Positions 23,545 to 31,927 of a stretch of 45,424 nucleotides of DNA are shown here, in pieces. The position numbers and the translations under genes were made by a program. This DNA comes from Azoarcus sp. (lineage in GTDB: Bacteria; Pseudomonadota; Gammaproteobacteria; Burkholderiales; Rhodocyclaceae). Each line of letters starts with the position of its first letter. Positions within the stretch are counted from its first letter, which is position 1. The DNA lies in NCBI GenBank assembly GCA_020725025.1, contig DYFV01000040.1, forward strand, positions 1 to 45,424. The letters are read 5' to 3'. A model generated the notes under the pieces. The model had not been told where the DNA came from, did not search any database, and worked only from the letters and a program-made list of their open reading frames with translations.

Positions 23545-24318
23545 TCAATCCAGAATGCGTTCGACGAAGCCGGTGACCGCCTCGATCACCGCCTGGGGCT
23601 GGTCCTTGTGGGGGGAATGGCGGCAGTCGGCGAGCTTTACCAGCTCCACGTCGCGCGCCTGGCGGGCGATGCGGTCGATCTGCTCCATGGTGCCGTACTC
23701 GTCGTCCTCGCCCTGGATGGCCAGGATGGGGCAGACGATGCGCGGCAGGTATTCCTCGATGTTCCAGGCGAGGAATTCCGGGTGGAGCCAGATGTCGTTC
23801 CAGCCGCGGAAGGCGCCCTCCACGTCGGCGTGGTACTTGCCCAGCCGATGGCGCAGGTCGGTGGTCTGCCAGGCGACCTCGGCCTGGGCGATGCTCTTCA
23901 CCGAGACGTCCTCCACCATGACATGGGGCGCCATCACGATCACTCCGGAAAGCCGGGTATCCGTGCCGCCGGCGCACACGAGCGAGATCGAGCCCCCGTC
24001 GGAGTGGCCGAAGAGGATGGGGCGATCGAGCTCCAGCGCGGTCAGGAGCGCCGGGAGCACCTCGAGGCCCTCGTCGTGCATGTAGCGCACTTCGCGCGGC
24101 AGCCTGGCCGGGTCGGAGCGGCCATAGCCGGCGCGGGAGTACACCACCGCCTCGCAGCCGGTGGCGTCGGCCACCTTCTGCGGGAAGTCGCGCCACATGG
24201 CGACCGACCCGAGGCCCTCGTGCAGGAATACGATGGCGGGCGCGTCCTCGCGCGGGTGCGCCGAGGGCAGGCGGACGTATTCGAGGCGGGTTCCGCCCAC
24301 GGTCACTTGCTTCGACAT
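23545..24318 (-). CDS. alpha/beta hydrolase
   Basis: A 257-residue alpha/beta-fold hydrolase. The nucleophile elbow is GHSDGG with S106. The acid is probably in QGEDDEYGT and the base in DCRHSPHKDQP near the C-terminus. The oxyanion region is FLHEGLGSVAMW, as in many carbon-carbon and ester hydrolases. The start abuts the livF stop with no gap, so it is translationally linked to the transporter. A lactone, enol-lactone or ester formed from ring-cleavage intermediates is a reasonable substrate, but none is shown by the sequence. Confidence 0.85.
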   Translation of the reverse strand: MSKQVTVGGTRLEYVRLPSAHPREDAPAIVFLHEGLGSVAMWRDFPQKVADATGCEAVVYSRAGYGRSDPARLPREVRYMHDEGLEVLPALLTALELDRPILFGHSDGGSISLVCAGGTDTRLSGVIVMAPHVMVEDVSVKSIAQAEVAWQTTDLRHRLGKYHADVEGAFRGWNDIWLHPEFLAWNIEEYLPRIVCPILAIQGEDDEYGTMEQIDRIARQARDVELVKLADCRHSPHKDQPQAVIEAVTGFVERILD

Positions 24319-25155
24319 TCAGACTCCCAGGTGTTTCTGGATCGTCTCCGGGTCGTGGCGCAGGGTCTCGCTCGGCCCGTCGAACACCACCTGGCCCTTC
24401 ACGAGGATCATGGAGCGGTCGGTGAGCGAGGTCACCGCCGCGTGGTTCTTGTCCACGATCACGGTGGCGATGCCGGTATCTCGGATCTCGCGGATCACCC
24501 GCCAGATCTCCCGCACGATGAGCGGCGCCAGGCCCTCGGTGGCCTCGTCGAGGATGAGGAGGTCCGGGTTGGTCATCAGCGCCCGGCCGATGGTGAGCAT
24601 CTGCTGCTCGCCGCCGGAGAGCTGCCCGCCGCCATGGGAGAGCCGCTCGGAGAGCCGCGGGAAGGTGGTCATGACCCGGTCGAACGTCCACTCGCGCTGT
24701 CCCTCGACGCCGGCGCGCGCGGCCATGAGCAGGTTCTCCTTCACCGACAGGTTGGGGAAGATGCCGCGCCCCTCGGGCACGTAGGCGATGCCGCGGCGGG
24801 CGATCTTCCAGGTGGGCCCGCCGGTCATGTCCTCGCCGCGCACTGCGACCGTGCCGGCGGCCGGCTTCACGAAGCCCAGCATGGTGCGGATCAGGGTGGT
24901 CTTGCCCATGCCGTTGCGGCCCATCAGGCCCAGGGCCTCGCCCTTGCCGATGCGGAAGTCGACCCCGTGCAGGATGTGGCTGGAGCCGTAGTAGGTGTGG
25001 AGCCCCCGCGCCTCGAGCAGCGTGCCCCCCTGGGCGGCGCCGCGCTCGCGGGTCCCGGCGGCGGCCGCCTCCTCCACCCCGGCGGGCGCCGTGGCCCCGG
25101 TACGCAGGGCGATCGCGCGGGCCGCCAGCCCGCCTTGCAGAGCCGCTTCAGTCAT
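24319..25155 (-). CDS. ABC transporter ATP-binding protein, LivF type
   Basis: A 278-residue ATPase of a Liv-type importer. Walker A is GRNGMGKTT, the signature is LSGGEQQ and Walker B is LLILDEATEGLAP. The C-terminus matches LivF. Residues 1-45 form an Ala/Gly/Thr-rich extension (MTEAALQGGLAARAIALRTG) not usual in LivF, whose core begins near TLLEARGLHTYYG. It may be real or mark a later start, but no better in-frame ATG is obvious. The gene overlaps livG by 8 bases. Substrate is probably benzoate or a related aromatic acid, from context only. Confidence 0.9.
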   Translation of the reverse strand: MTEAALQGGLAARAIALRTGATAPAGVEEAAAAGTRERGAAQGGTLLEARGLHTYYGSSHILHGVDFRIGKGEALGLMGRNGMGKTTLIRTMLGFVKPAAGTVAVRGEDMTGGPTWKIARRGIAYVPEGRGIFPNLSVKENLLMAARAGVEGQREWTFDRVMTTFPRLSERLSHGGGQLSGGEQQMLTIGRALMTNPDLLILDEATEGLAPLIVREIWRVIREIRDTGIATVIVDKNHAAVTSLTDRSMILVKGQVVFDGPSETLRHDPETIQKHLGV

Positions 25156-25906
25156 GCGCTCCCTCCTGTCCCAGATAGGCCTGCTGGACGTCCGGGCTGT
25201 TGCGGATCTGGTCGGGCGGACCCGACTCCAGCACCTGGCCGTTGACCATCACGGTGATGCGGTCGGCGACCGCGAACACCGCGTCCATGTCGTGCTCCAC
25301 CAGCAGGATCGCCCGGGTCTCCTTGAGGCGGTTCAGCAGCGTCACCATCTGCGCCGACTCCTCGGAGCCCATGCCCGCCAGCGGCTCGTCGAGGAGCAGC
25401 ACTTCGGCGTCGGTGGCGAGCACCATGGCGATCTCGAGCTGGCGCTGCTCGCCGTGGGAGAGGGTGCCGGCGACCCGGTCCTCGCGCCCGGCAAGACCCG
25501 CTTCGGCGATGGCGGAGCGGGCCCGCTCGACCGTGTCGGTGAGCCCCAGCGCGTCGGTGAAGATGCGCCAGGCGCGCTGGTTGCGCGACTGGGCGGCGAG
25601 CCGGCAGTTCTCCAGCACGGTAAAGCCCGGGAAGATATTGGTGCGCTGGTAGCTGCGGCCGATACCGATGCGCGAGCGCTCGTGGGCGGCCAGCCCGGTG
25701 ATGTCGTCGCCCTTGAAGCGGATCGCGCCTTCGGACGGCGGCAGGTCGCCGGAGAGCATGTTGATGCAGGTGGACTTGCCGGCGCCGTTGGGCCCGAGCA
25801 GCGCGTGGAGCACCCCGCGCTCCAGCACCAGGTTCACATCCTGGTTGGCGGCCAGTCCCCCGAAGCGGCGGGTGAGCCCTTCGGCGGCGAGAAGCGCTTC
25901 AGCCAT
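25148..25906 (-). CDS. ABC transporter ATP-binding protein, LivG type
   Basis: A 252-residue ATPase partnering the LivF-type subunit. Walker A is GPNGAGKST, the signature is LSHGEQRQ (a known LivG variant) and Walker B is EVLLLDEPLAGM. The LivG-type insertion with GRSYQRTNIFPGFTVLEN is present. It overlaps the upstream livM by 8 bases and livF by 8 bases, so the transporter subunits are translationally coupled. Length is normal for LivG. Confidence 0.92.
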   Translation of the reverse strand: MAEALLAAEGLTRRFGGLAANQDVNLVLERGVLHALLGPNGAGKSTCINMLSGDLPPSEGAIRFKGDDITGLAAHERSRIGIGRSYQRTNIFPGFTVLENCRLAAQSRNQRAWRIFTDALGLTDTVERARSAIAEAGLAGREDRVAGTLSHGEQRQLEIAMVLATDAEVLLLDEPLAGMGSEESAQMVTLLNRLKETRAILLVEHDMDAVFAVADRITVMVNGQVLESGPPDQIRNSPDVQQAYLGQEGAHD

Positions 25907-26867
25907 GTTGCGATTCCCCCTTGAAGCGGTTCACGAGGCGCCCCGGCACCGCGGCCATCCCGCCCGGCATGAAGAGCACCGCGGCGACGATGACCGCGCC
26001 CATGATGAGCTGCCAGTGCTTGGTCCACTCTGTGAAGATCTCCTGCATCCCCACCAGGGCGAAAGCGCCGGCGATGGCGCCCGCGAGGTTGCCCATGCCG
26101 CCCAGGATCACCATCAGCAGCACGTCCCCCGACTTGTGCCAGGAGAGGTACTCCGGGGTGACGAAGCCGAAGAGCACCGCGTACAGGAAGCCCGCCAGCC
26201 CGGCCAGGCCGCCGGCCAGGGTGAAGGCGGCGAGCTTGTAGCGGAAGGTGGCGTAGCCCAGGGACTTCATGCGGTGCTCGTTGCTGCGGATGCCCACCAG
26301 CACCCGGCCGAAGGGCGAGCGCAGCACGAGCTTGAGGAAGACGTACACCGCCACCATCGCCGCCACGATGAAGTAGTAGAGGTGGTTGGTGTCGGACAGG
26401 TCGAAGGGCACGAAGCCGCCGATCGCCGCGCTCGGCTTGTGGTCCAGGTAGATGCCGTCCGAGCCGCCGCCGATCTTGGTGTCGTGGAAGACGTAGTAGG
26501 CCATCTGGGCGAAGGCCAGCGTCACCATGATGAAGTAGATGCCCTTGGTGCGCAGCACGAAGAGCCCGATGGCGAACGCCGCCAGCGCCGCGCCGAACAC
26601 CGACAGCGGCAGCACCACCCACAAGGCCGCCGGGTTGTCGGTGGGCGTGAGCAGCGCCACCGCGTAGGCCGCCACGCCGAAGTAGGCGGCGTGGCCGAAG
26701 CTCACGAGCCCGGTGAAGCCCACCAGCAGGTCGAGGCTCATGGCGAAGATCCCCAGGATCAGGATCTTGGCCACCAGCTCGGTGTAGAAGGGCTCGTCGG
26801 CCAGCGGGAAGGCCAGCAGCGCCGCGAGGGCGGCGGCCTTGAAGGCCATGGTCAGCTTGTCGTTCAT
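25899..26867 (-). CDS. ABC transporter permease, LivM type
   Basis: A 322-residue inner-membrane permease with about eight to ten hydrophobic helices. It carries the LivM family block SLDLLVGFTGLVSFGHAAYF near residue 45. The cytoplasmic loop VLVGIRSNEHRMKSLGYA, which contacts the ATPase, lies near 190. It pairs with the LivH-type permease, four bases upstream, to form the channel. Substrate selectivity is set mainly by the binding protein. Confidence 0.92.
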   Translation of the reverse strand: MNDKLTMAFKAAALAALLAFPLADEPFYTELVAKILILGIFAMSLDLLVGFTGLVSFGHAAYFGVAAYAVALLTPTDNPAALWVVLPLSVFGAALAAFAIGLFVLRTKGIYFIMVTLAFAQMAYYVFHDTKIGGGSDGIYLDHKPSAAIGGFVPFDLSDTNHLYYFIVAAMVAVYVFLKLVLRSPFGRVLVGIRSNEHRMKSLGYATFRYKLAAFTLAGGLAGLAGFLYAVLFGFVTPEYLSWHKSGDVLLMVILGGMGNLAGAIAGAFALVGMQEIFTEWTKHWQLIMGAVIVAAVLFMPGGMAAVPGRLVNRFKGESQHG

Positions 26868-26871
26868 CGCC

Positions 26872-27738
26872 TCACCCTTTCTTGAAGATGCCTTCCGGCC
26901 GCCACAGGAGCACCACGGCCATCACCAGATAGACCATGAGACCGGCGATGTCGGGCACGAGGACCTTGCCGAAGGTGTCGGCGAAGCCGATCACCAGGGC
27001 CGCCACCAGCGCCCCCCATACCGAGCCGATGCCGCCGATCACCACGATCACGAAGGAGATGATGAGCACCGAGGAGCCCATGCCCGGATACACGGAGGAG
27101 ATCGGCGCGGCCAGCATGCCGGCGAGCGCGGCGAGTGCCACGCCGAGGGCGAAGACGATGCGGTAGAGGCTGTCGATGTTGATGCCGAGCGCCTGCACCA
27201 TGTCCCGGTCGTGGCTGCCGGCACGGATCATCATCCCCAGGCGGGTGCGCTGGATGAGGAAGTACAGGCCCACTGCGAGCGCGAGGCACACCACCGAGAT
27301 CACCAGCCGGTAGACCGGGTAGCTCAGGGTGTCCGAGAGCGGAATGGACGCGGAGAAGAGCGCCGGGATCGCCACCCCGTGCACGTCGTCGCCGACCGCG
27401 AGGCTTCGCAGTTCCTCGAAGATGAGGATGAGTCCGTAGGTGAGGAGCACCTGCTCGAGGTGCTCGCGCTTGTAGAGGTAGGTGAAGAGGAAGCGCTCGA
27501 GCAGCGCCCCCAGGGCGAAGGCGAGGGGAATCCCCAGCAGGATCGTGAGCAGCAGATTGCCCGTCATGCCGGTCAGCACGAAGGCCATGTAGGCGCCGAT
27601 CATGTAGAAGCTGCCGTGCGCCAGGTTGATGATGCCCATGATGCCGAACACGAGGGTGAGTCCGCTCGCCACCAGGAACAGCAGCAGCCCGTACTGCAGG
27701 GCGTTGAGCACCTGGATCAGGAAGGAGATGAAGTCCAT
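26872..27738 (-). CDS. ABC transporter permease, LivH type
   Basis: A 288-residue inner-membrane permease. It starts MDFISFLIQVLNALQYG and carries the LivH signatures GIMGIINLAHGSFYMIGAY and MMIRAGSHDRDMVQALGI (the ATPase-coupling loop). About eight hydrophobic helices are visible. The ATG at 27738 is used; longer frames extend antisense through unrelated sequence. Two tandem hairpins lie between this gene and the binding-protein gene upstream, which would favour higher expression of the latter. Confidence 0.92.
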   Translation of the reverse strand: MDFISFLIQVLNALQYGLLLFLVASGLTLVFGIMGIINLAHGSFYMIGAYMAFVLTGMTGNLLLTILLGIPLAFALGALLERFLFTYLYKREHLEQVLLTYGLILIFEELRSLAVGDDVHGVAIPALFSASIPLSDTLSYPVYRLVISVVCLALAVGLYFLIQRTRLGMMIRAGSHDRDMVQALGINIDSLYRIVFALGVALAALAGMLAAPISSVYPGMGSSVLIISFVIVVIGGIGSVWGALVAALVIGFADTFGKVLVPDIAGLMVYLVMAVVLLWRPEGIFKKG

Positions 27739-27751
27739 GAGGCCGTCCTGC

Positions 27752-27815
27752 CGGGCGCCCTGAGGCGCCCGGACTCGTTCGATGCGTGGAGCGGGGACGG
27801 GCGCGGCCCGTCCCC
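27752..27815 (-). repeat. two tandem hairpins between the binding-protein and permease genes
   Basis: Hairpin 1: arms GGGGACGGGC (27793-27802) and GCCCGTCCCC (27806-27815), a perfect 10-bp stem with a 3-base loop. Hairpin 2: CCGGGCGCC (27752-27760) and GGCGCCCGG (27765-27773), a perfect 9-bp stem with a 4-base loop. In transcript order they follow the binding-protein stop by about ten bases. Neither has a T-run, so partial read-through with 3'-end protection of the upstream message is the likely effect. Confidence 0.6.
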
Positions 27816-27824
27816 CGGCGGGTG

Positions 27825-29009
27825 TTACATGGCGCAGCCGGCGGCCGGGTCGGCGAGCGCCTTGGCGGCGACGCCGATCACCTTGTTCTCTTCGCCCTCG
27901 GCCTTGCGCAGGTACATGTCCTGCACCGGGTTGTGGGCCGGCGACAGGGTGAAGGCGCCGCGCGGGCTGTCGATCCTGGCCGCCGCCATGGCCTTGCGCA
28001 TCTCGGCCTTCTTCTTGACGTCGCCGTTCACCGCCTTGAGGCCCGCGTGCAGGATCTGCGCCGCGTCGTAGCCCTGCACCGCGTACACGTCGGGCTGCAT
28101 GCCGTACTTGGCCGCGTAGGCGCTGCGGAAGGCCTTGTCCTTGGGGTTGTCCAGGCCGTCGGCGTAGTGCAGGGCGGTGATCAGGCCCTCGCCCGCGCCG
28201 CCCATGGCCTTCAGGGTGCCGTCGGTCAGGAAGCCGCTGGAGTAGAGGGGGACGCTGTCCTTCAGGCCCGCCGCGGCGTAGTCGCGCACGAACTTGGCCG
28301 CGCCGCCGCCGGCGAAGAAGACGTACACCGCGTCCGGCTTGAGCGCGGCGATCTCGGTCAGGAAGGGCTGGAACTCCACGTTGGGGAAGGGCAGCGCCAT
28401 GTCCTTCAGCACCTTGCCGCCGGCCTCGGTGAAGGCCTGGTTGAAGCCCTTCACCGCCTCCTGGCCCGCGGCGTAGTTCCAGGTGAGCGTCACGACCGTC
28501 TTGTGGCCGCGCTCGGCCGCGGCCTTGCCCATGGCGTAGGCGGGCTGCCAGTTGCTGAAGGAGCTGCGGAAGAGGTTCTGGGAGCACAGGGAGCCGGTGA
28601 GGTCGTCGGCGCCCGCGTTGGGCACGATGAAGGTGGTGTCGCGGCTCTTGGCCACCCGCGCCATGGCCAGCGCCACGCCCGAGTGAACCGTGCCGACCAG
28701 CACGTCGACCCGGTCGCGGGTGACCAGGCGGTTGGCGTTCTCGGTGGCCTTGGACGGATCCGACTCGTCGTCCACCGTGGCGTACTCCACGGTCGCGCCG
28801 GCGAGCTTGCCGCCCTGCTCGTCCACGTAGAGCTTGAAGCCGTTGGTGATCGCCGTGCCCAGCGCGGCGAAGGTGCCGGTGGCGGGCAGCATCAGGCCGA
28901 CCTTGACCTTGTCGGCGGCCTGGGCGGCGGACAGCGGCACCAGGGCGCCCAGGGTCAGGGCGGCGATGGTGCGCATCACGGTGCGACGGGTGCGTTGCGT
29001 TTGGTGCAT
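27825..29009 (-). CDS. ABC transporter substrate-binding protein (type I periplasmic, Liv family)
   Basis: A 394-residue periplasmic binding protein. Residues 1-31 are a signal peptide with a hydrophobic core (IAALTLGALVPLSA) and cleavage after AQA. The n-region TRRTVMR resembles a twin-arginine motif but lacks the usual F-L. The mature protein begins ADKVKVGLMLPATGTFAALG, the Peripla_BP_6 fold. A GAGGAG site precedes the ATG at 29009. The ligand is probably benzoate or a similar carboxylate, given benzoate-CoA ligase two genes upstream; this is inference. It is the first gene of the transporter set. Confidence 0.9.
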   Translation of the reverse strand: MHQTQRTRRTVMRTIAALTLGALVPLSAAQAADKVKVGLMLPATGTFAALGTAITNGFKLYVDEQGGKLAGATVEYATVDDESDPSKATENANRLVTRDRVDVLVGTVHSGVALAMARVAKSRDTTFIVPNAGADDLTGSLCSQNLFRSSFSNWQPAYAMGKAAAERGHKTVVTLTWNYAAGQEAVKGFNQAFTEAGGKVLKDMALPFPNVEFQPFLTEIAALKPDAVYVFFAGGGAAKFVRDYAAAGLKDSVPLYSSGFLTDGTLKAMGGAGEGLITALHYADGLDNPKDKAFRSAYAAKYGMQPDVYAVQGYDAAQILHAGLKAVNGDVKKKAEMRKAMAAARIDSPRGAFTLSPAHNPVQDMYLRKAEGEENKVIGVAAKALADPAAGCAM

Positions 29010-29088
29010 GGTTGTCTCCTCGTATCGTTCTCTGGGGTGCTGCTCGACTGCGTGGTCTTGCTGCTTATGTGTCGCGAGGGGTCGGCGA

Positions 29089-29580
29089 TTACCACCCCGC
29101 ATTGCTCCGATTCGCCTCGAAAGCCGTATCGATCGCCCGCCAATCCTCCTCCGTGAGCGCCTCTTCCGCCAGAGGCAGCACGATCTCCTCCTCCTTGCGC
29201 ATGTGGTCCCAAAGGAAGTCGGCGTAGGCGTCGAGACTCCTGCGGAAGGGCGCCAGCTCCCCGTCCTCCCGGTAGCGGGCGAGCGCCTTGCGCACCGCCT
29301 TGAGGAGCTCGGCGCAGGCGGCGTGCTGGCCCTCCAGCTCGTCCAGGATGCCCTTGGCCTCGTCGCTGCGCATGCGCAGGAAGCGGAACAGGTAGTCGTC
29401 CTCCTTGGGGTGGTGCACCCGGTCGGGCACCGCCTCGATGTAGTCGAACATGGCCGAAAACAGCGCGTAGTCGGGCTCCTCCGTGCCGGCGACTACCGCC
29501 GCGAGGCGCGCCTGCAGCCCCTTGATCACCGCCCCCATGGAGCGGTGCTCGTCCTTGATGATCTCGATCGCGGAATGCAT
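29089..29580 (-). CDS. hemerythrin-like (HHE domain) protein, copy 1
   Basis: A 163-residue four-helix HHE protein. Candidate di-iron ligands are H12 (IKDEHRSM), the HHPKED motif near residue 57, H in LEGQHAAC near 85, and H plus E in DHMRKEEEIVLP near 125. Such proteins bind O2 or sense redox state. It shares the IIKDEH start and HHPKED block with the protein at 40583-41170, so the two are paralogues on opposite arms of the same cluster. It lies between benzoate-CoA ligase (16 bases) and the transporter. Confidence 0.88.
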   Translation of the reverse strand: MHSAIEIIKDEHRSMGAVIKGLQARLAAVVAGTEEPDYALFSAMFDYIEAVPDRVHHPKEDDYLFRFLRMRSDEAKGILDELEGQHAACAELLKAVRKALARYREDGELAPFRRSLDAYADFLWDHMRKEEEIVLPLAEEALTEEDWRAIDTAFEANRSNAGW

Positions 29581-29596
29581 GGTGTCCTCTCCGGGC

Positions 29597-31183
29597 TCAG
29601 CGGGCGCGCAGCTTGAAGCGCTGGATCTTGCCGGTGGCGGTCTTGGGCAGCTCCTCGACGAACTCCATCCAGCGCGGGTACTTGTAGGGTGCGAGATGCG
29701 CCTTTACGTGCTGCTTGATCTGCTCGGCGAGGGCCTCGGACGCGGTGACGCCGGGCTTGAGGACCACGAAGGCGCGGGGCTTCACCAGCTTGTCGTCGTC
29801 CTCGTGGCCCACCACCGCGGCCTCCAGCACCGCCTCGTGCTGGATCAGGCAGGACTCCACCTCGATGGGCGAGACGTAGATGCCGCTCACTTTGAGCATG
29901 TCGTCGTTGCGGCCGGCGTAGACGTAGTAGCCCTCCGCGTTCATCGAGTATTTGTCGCCGCTGCGGGTCCAGGGACCGCGGAAGGTATCGCGGCTCTTGG
30001 CGCGGTTGTTCCAGTAGCCCATGGCGGCGCTCGGGCCCGCGATCTGCAGCTCGCCCGGCTCGTTCGGGCGGTCGATCACGTTGCCCTCGTCGTCCACCAG
30101 GCGCACTTCGTAGCCGGGCACCGGCTTGCCGGTGGTGCCGTAGTGCACGTCGCCGGGACGGTTGGAGAGGAAGATGTGGAGCATCTCGGTGGAGCCGATG
30201 CCGTCGAGGATGTCCACCCCCAGGCGCTCGCGCCAGCGCCGCGCGATCTCCTCGGGCAGGGCCTCGCCCGCGGAGGTACAGGCGCGCAGCGGGAGTTCCG
30301 CCCGCGTGGGGCACTCGGGGCTCGCCAGCATCCCGGCGTAGAGGGTGGGCACGCCGTAGAAGATGTCCGGCTTGTGCTCGCGAAGGCGCTGGAACACCGC
30401 CGCCGGCGTGGGCCGCTCGGCCATCAGCACGGTGGTGGCGCCCACCGACAACGGGAAGGTGAGCCCGTTGCCCAGCCCGTAGGCGAAGAACAGCTTGGCC
30501 GCGGAGAAGACCACGTCCGACTCGCGGATGCCCAGCACCGGCTTCGCATAGAGCTCGGCGGTCTGGATGAGGCTCGCTTGCACGTGCACCGTGCCCTTGG
30601 GCGCGCCGGTGGAGCCCGAGGAGTAGAGCCAGAAGCAGGCGTCGTCGCAGGTAGTCGCGACCGCCTCGAACTCGGGCGAGGCCTCCGCCATGAGGCCGGC
30701 GAGCGCGTCCCCTGAACCGGCCGGTCCGCCGGCGACGACGATGCGCTCCAGGGTGGGCACCTTGTCCAGCAGCGGCTCGAAGAGCGGCAGCAGCGCCGCC
30801 GAGACCACCGCGACGCGGGCACGGCTGTCGGCCAGCATGTAGGCGTAGTCGCCCTGGGTGAGGAGGGTGTTCACCGCGATCGGCACCACGCCCGCCTTGA
30901 TGGCGCCGAGGAACACCGTCGGGAAGTCGATGGTGTCGTGCACACACATCAGGACGCGTTGCTCGCGCATGAGCCCGAGCTTGCCGAGCACGCTGGCGAA
31001 GCGGTTGGCCCGCGCCGCGAGCTCGTCGTAGGTGTAGCGGCCGGCGTCGTCGATGTAGGCGATCTTGCCGCCACGCCCGGCGGCGAGGTTGCGGCCGATG
31101 AGGTCGTCGGCCGCGTTGTACTGGCGCGGTATCTCGATCCTGGGCGGGCTCACGCTGTGATCCGCCGTGCTCAGGGTGGACAT
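29597..31183 (-). CDS. bclA: benzoate-CoA ligase
   Basis: A 528-residue AMP-forming acyl-CoA synthetase that activates benzoate to benzoyl-CoA, the first step of the pathway. The P-loop-like motif YSSGSTGAPKG lies near residue 190, and the adenylate-binding DGIGSTEMLHIF segment, typical of benzoate-CoA ligases, near 315. The catalytic lysine K519 is in TATGKIQRFK. Length matches characterised benzoate ligases. A GGAGGAG stretch precedes the ATG. It sits downstream of boxD on the minus strand with an 86-base gap to the DUF4863-type gene. Confidence 0.94.
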   Translation of the reverse strand: MSTLSTADHSVSPPRIEIPRQYNAADDLIGRNLAAGRGGKIAYIDDAGRYTYDELAARANRFASVLGKLGLMREQRVLMCVHDTIDFPTVFLGAIKAGVVPIAVNTLLTQGDYAYMLADSRARVAVVSAALLPLFEPLLDKVPTLERIVVAGGPAGSGDALAGLMAEASPEFEAVATTCDDACFWLYSSGSTGAPKGTVHVQASLIQTAELYAKPVLGIRESDVVFSAAKLFFAYGLGNGLTFPLSVGATTVLMAERPTPAAVFQRLREHKPDIFYGVPTLYAGMLASPECPTRAELPLRACTSAGEALPEEIARRWRERLGVDILDGIGSTEMLHIFLSNRPGDVHYGTTGKPVPGYEVRLVDDEGNVIDRPNEPGELQIAGPSAAMGYWNNRAKSRDTFRGPWTRSGDKYSMNAEGYYVYAGRNDDMLKVSGIYVSPIEVESCLIQHEAVLEAAVVGHEDDDKLVKPRAFVVLKPGVTASEALAEQIKQHVKAHLAPYKYPRWMEFVEELPKTATGKIQRFKLRAR

Positions 31184-31269
31184 CTTGTCGTCTCCTCCTC
31201 CGTTAGTCTCTTCCGGCCTTCGTCCGGTACCGCTGCCGGTCTAGCCGCCGGCGTGGCGGTGTGCCCGCC

Positions 31270-31737
31270 CTACTGGCGGGTGAATTCGATCGCGCCCTGG
31301 GGCAGCAGGTACAGCACGTAGGCGCGCCCGCCCGAGACGGTCGGCCGGTGCGCGCTGCCGGGGCCGTACACCAGCCAGCCCGCGGGACGCCCGTCGAAGC
31401 GGGCGTCGCCCTCCAGCGGCATGATGAGGTCGATCTCGCCGTTGGGGTGTGCATGATGCGGCCCGACGACGTCGGCCATCTCGACGACGTCGACCGAAAA
31501 GCCGTGGATTTCGGGACAGGGCTTGATGACCCGCCCGAACTTGATCCCGCCGTGCTCGCGCTCGCACATCCAGCCGTCCTTCACGGCCTGGGCACAGGCG
31601 GCGGCGACGGCCTTGAAGTCCTCGCCGCCGGCCGGGAAGCGCTCGTTGAGGAAGGCCTCGAGGTTCTTGTCGACGGGCATGCCGGCGATGGTGGCGGTGA
31701 TCTTGGCGATGAGGGTCTGGAAGGTTTCGGGGGTCAT
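31270..31737 (-). CDS. DUF4863-type protein (cupin-like), function uncertain
   Basis: A 155-residue protein resembling the DUF4863 family, which to my recollection includes 4-hydroxylaminobenzoate lyase. The C-terminal half has cupin-like features: GPHHAHPNGEIDLIMPLEG gives two histidines and a glutamate suited to metal binding, then GWLVYGPGSAHRPTVSGGRA gives another histidine. The N-terminal half is helical. It lies between boxD and benzoate-CoA ligase, so an aromatic-acid or CoA-ester substrate is plausible. I would not assign the lyase reaction without tests, because nothing else here points to nitrobenzoate use. Confidence 0.7.
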   Translation of the reverse strand: MTPETFQTLIAKITATIAGMPVDKNLEAFLNERFPAGGEDFKAVAAACAQAVKDGWMCEREHGGIKFGRVIKPCPEIHGFSVDVVEMADVVGPHHAHPNGEIDLIMPLEGDARFDGRPAGWLVYGPGSAHRPTVSGGRAYVLYLLPQGAIEFTRQ

Positions 31738-31806
31738 GAATCTCTCCGTTGAGGTCGTTGTCCTGCGAGCGGACCGCGAAGTTGGCAAAGGGCGGCTTAG
31801 CAGGTC

Positions 31807-31911
31807 CCTTCCCCTTTAAGGGGAAGGACAGGATGGGGATGGGTGGAGGGAGACGAGGTCGATCGGCGCTCACGCCGTCCCCCCACCCCCTCCCTCCCCC
31901 TGAAGGGAAGG
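31807..31911. repeat. C-rich palindromic repeat pair
   Basis: CCTTCCCCTT and AAGGGGAAGG (31807-31827) form a 10-base-arm palindrome with a single central base. A diverged inverted copy (CCTCCCTCCCCCTGAAGGGA) lies at about 31888-31911. The flanks GGGGATGGGTGGAGG and CCCCCCACCCCCTCC also mirror each other. The unit fills the 190-base gap between boxD and the DUF4863-type gene. A third copy lies at 38006-38026. Confidence 0.6.
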
Positions 31912-31927
31912 GAGCAAAACCCTCCTC

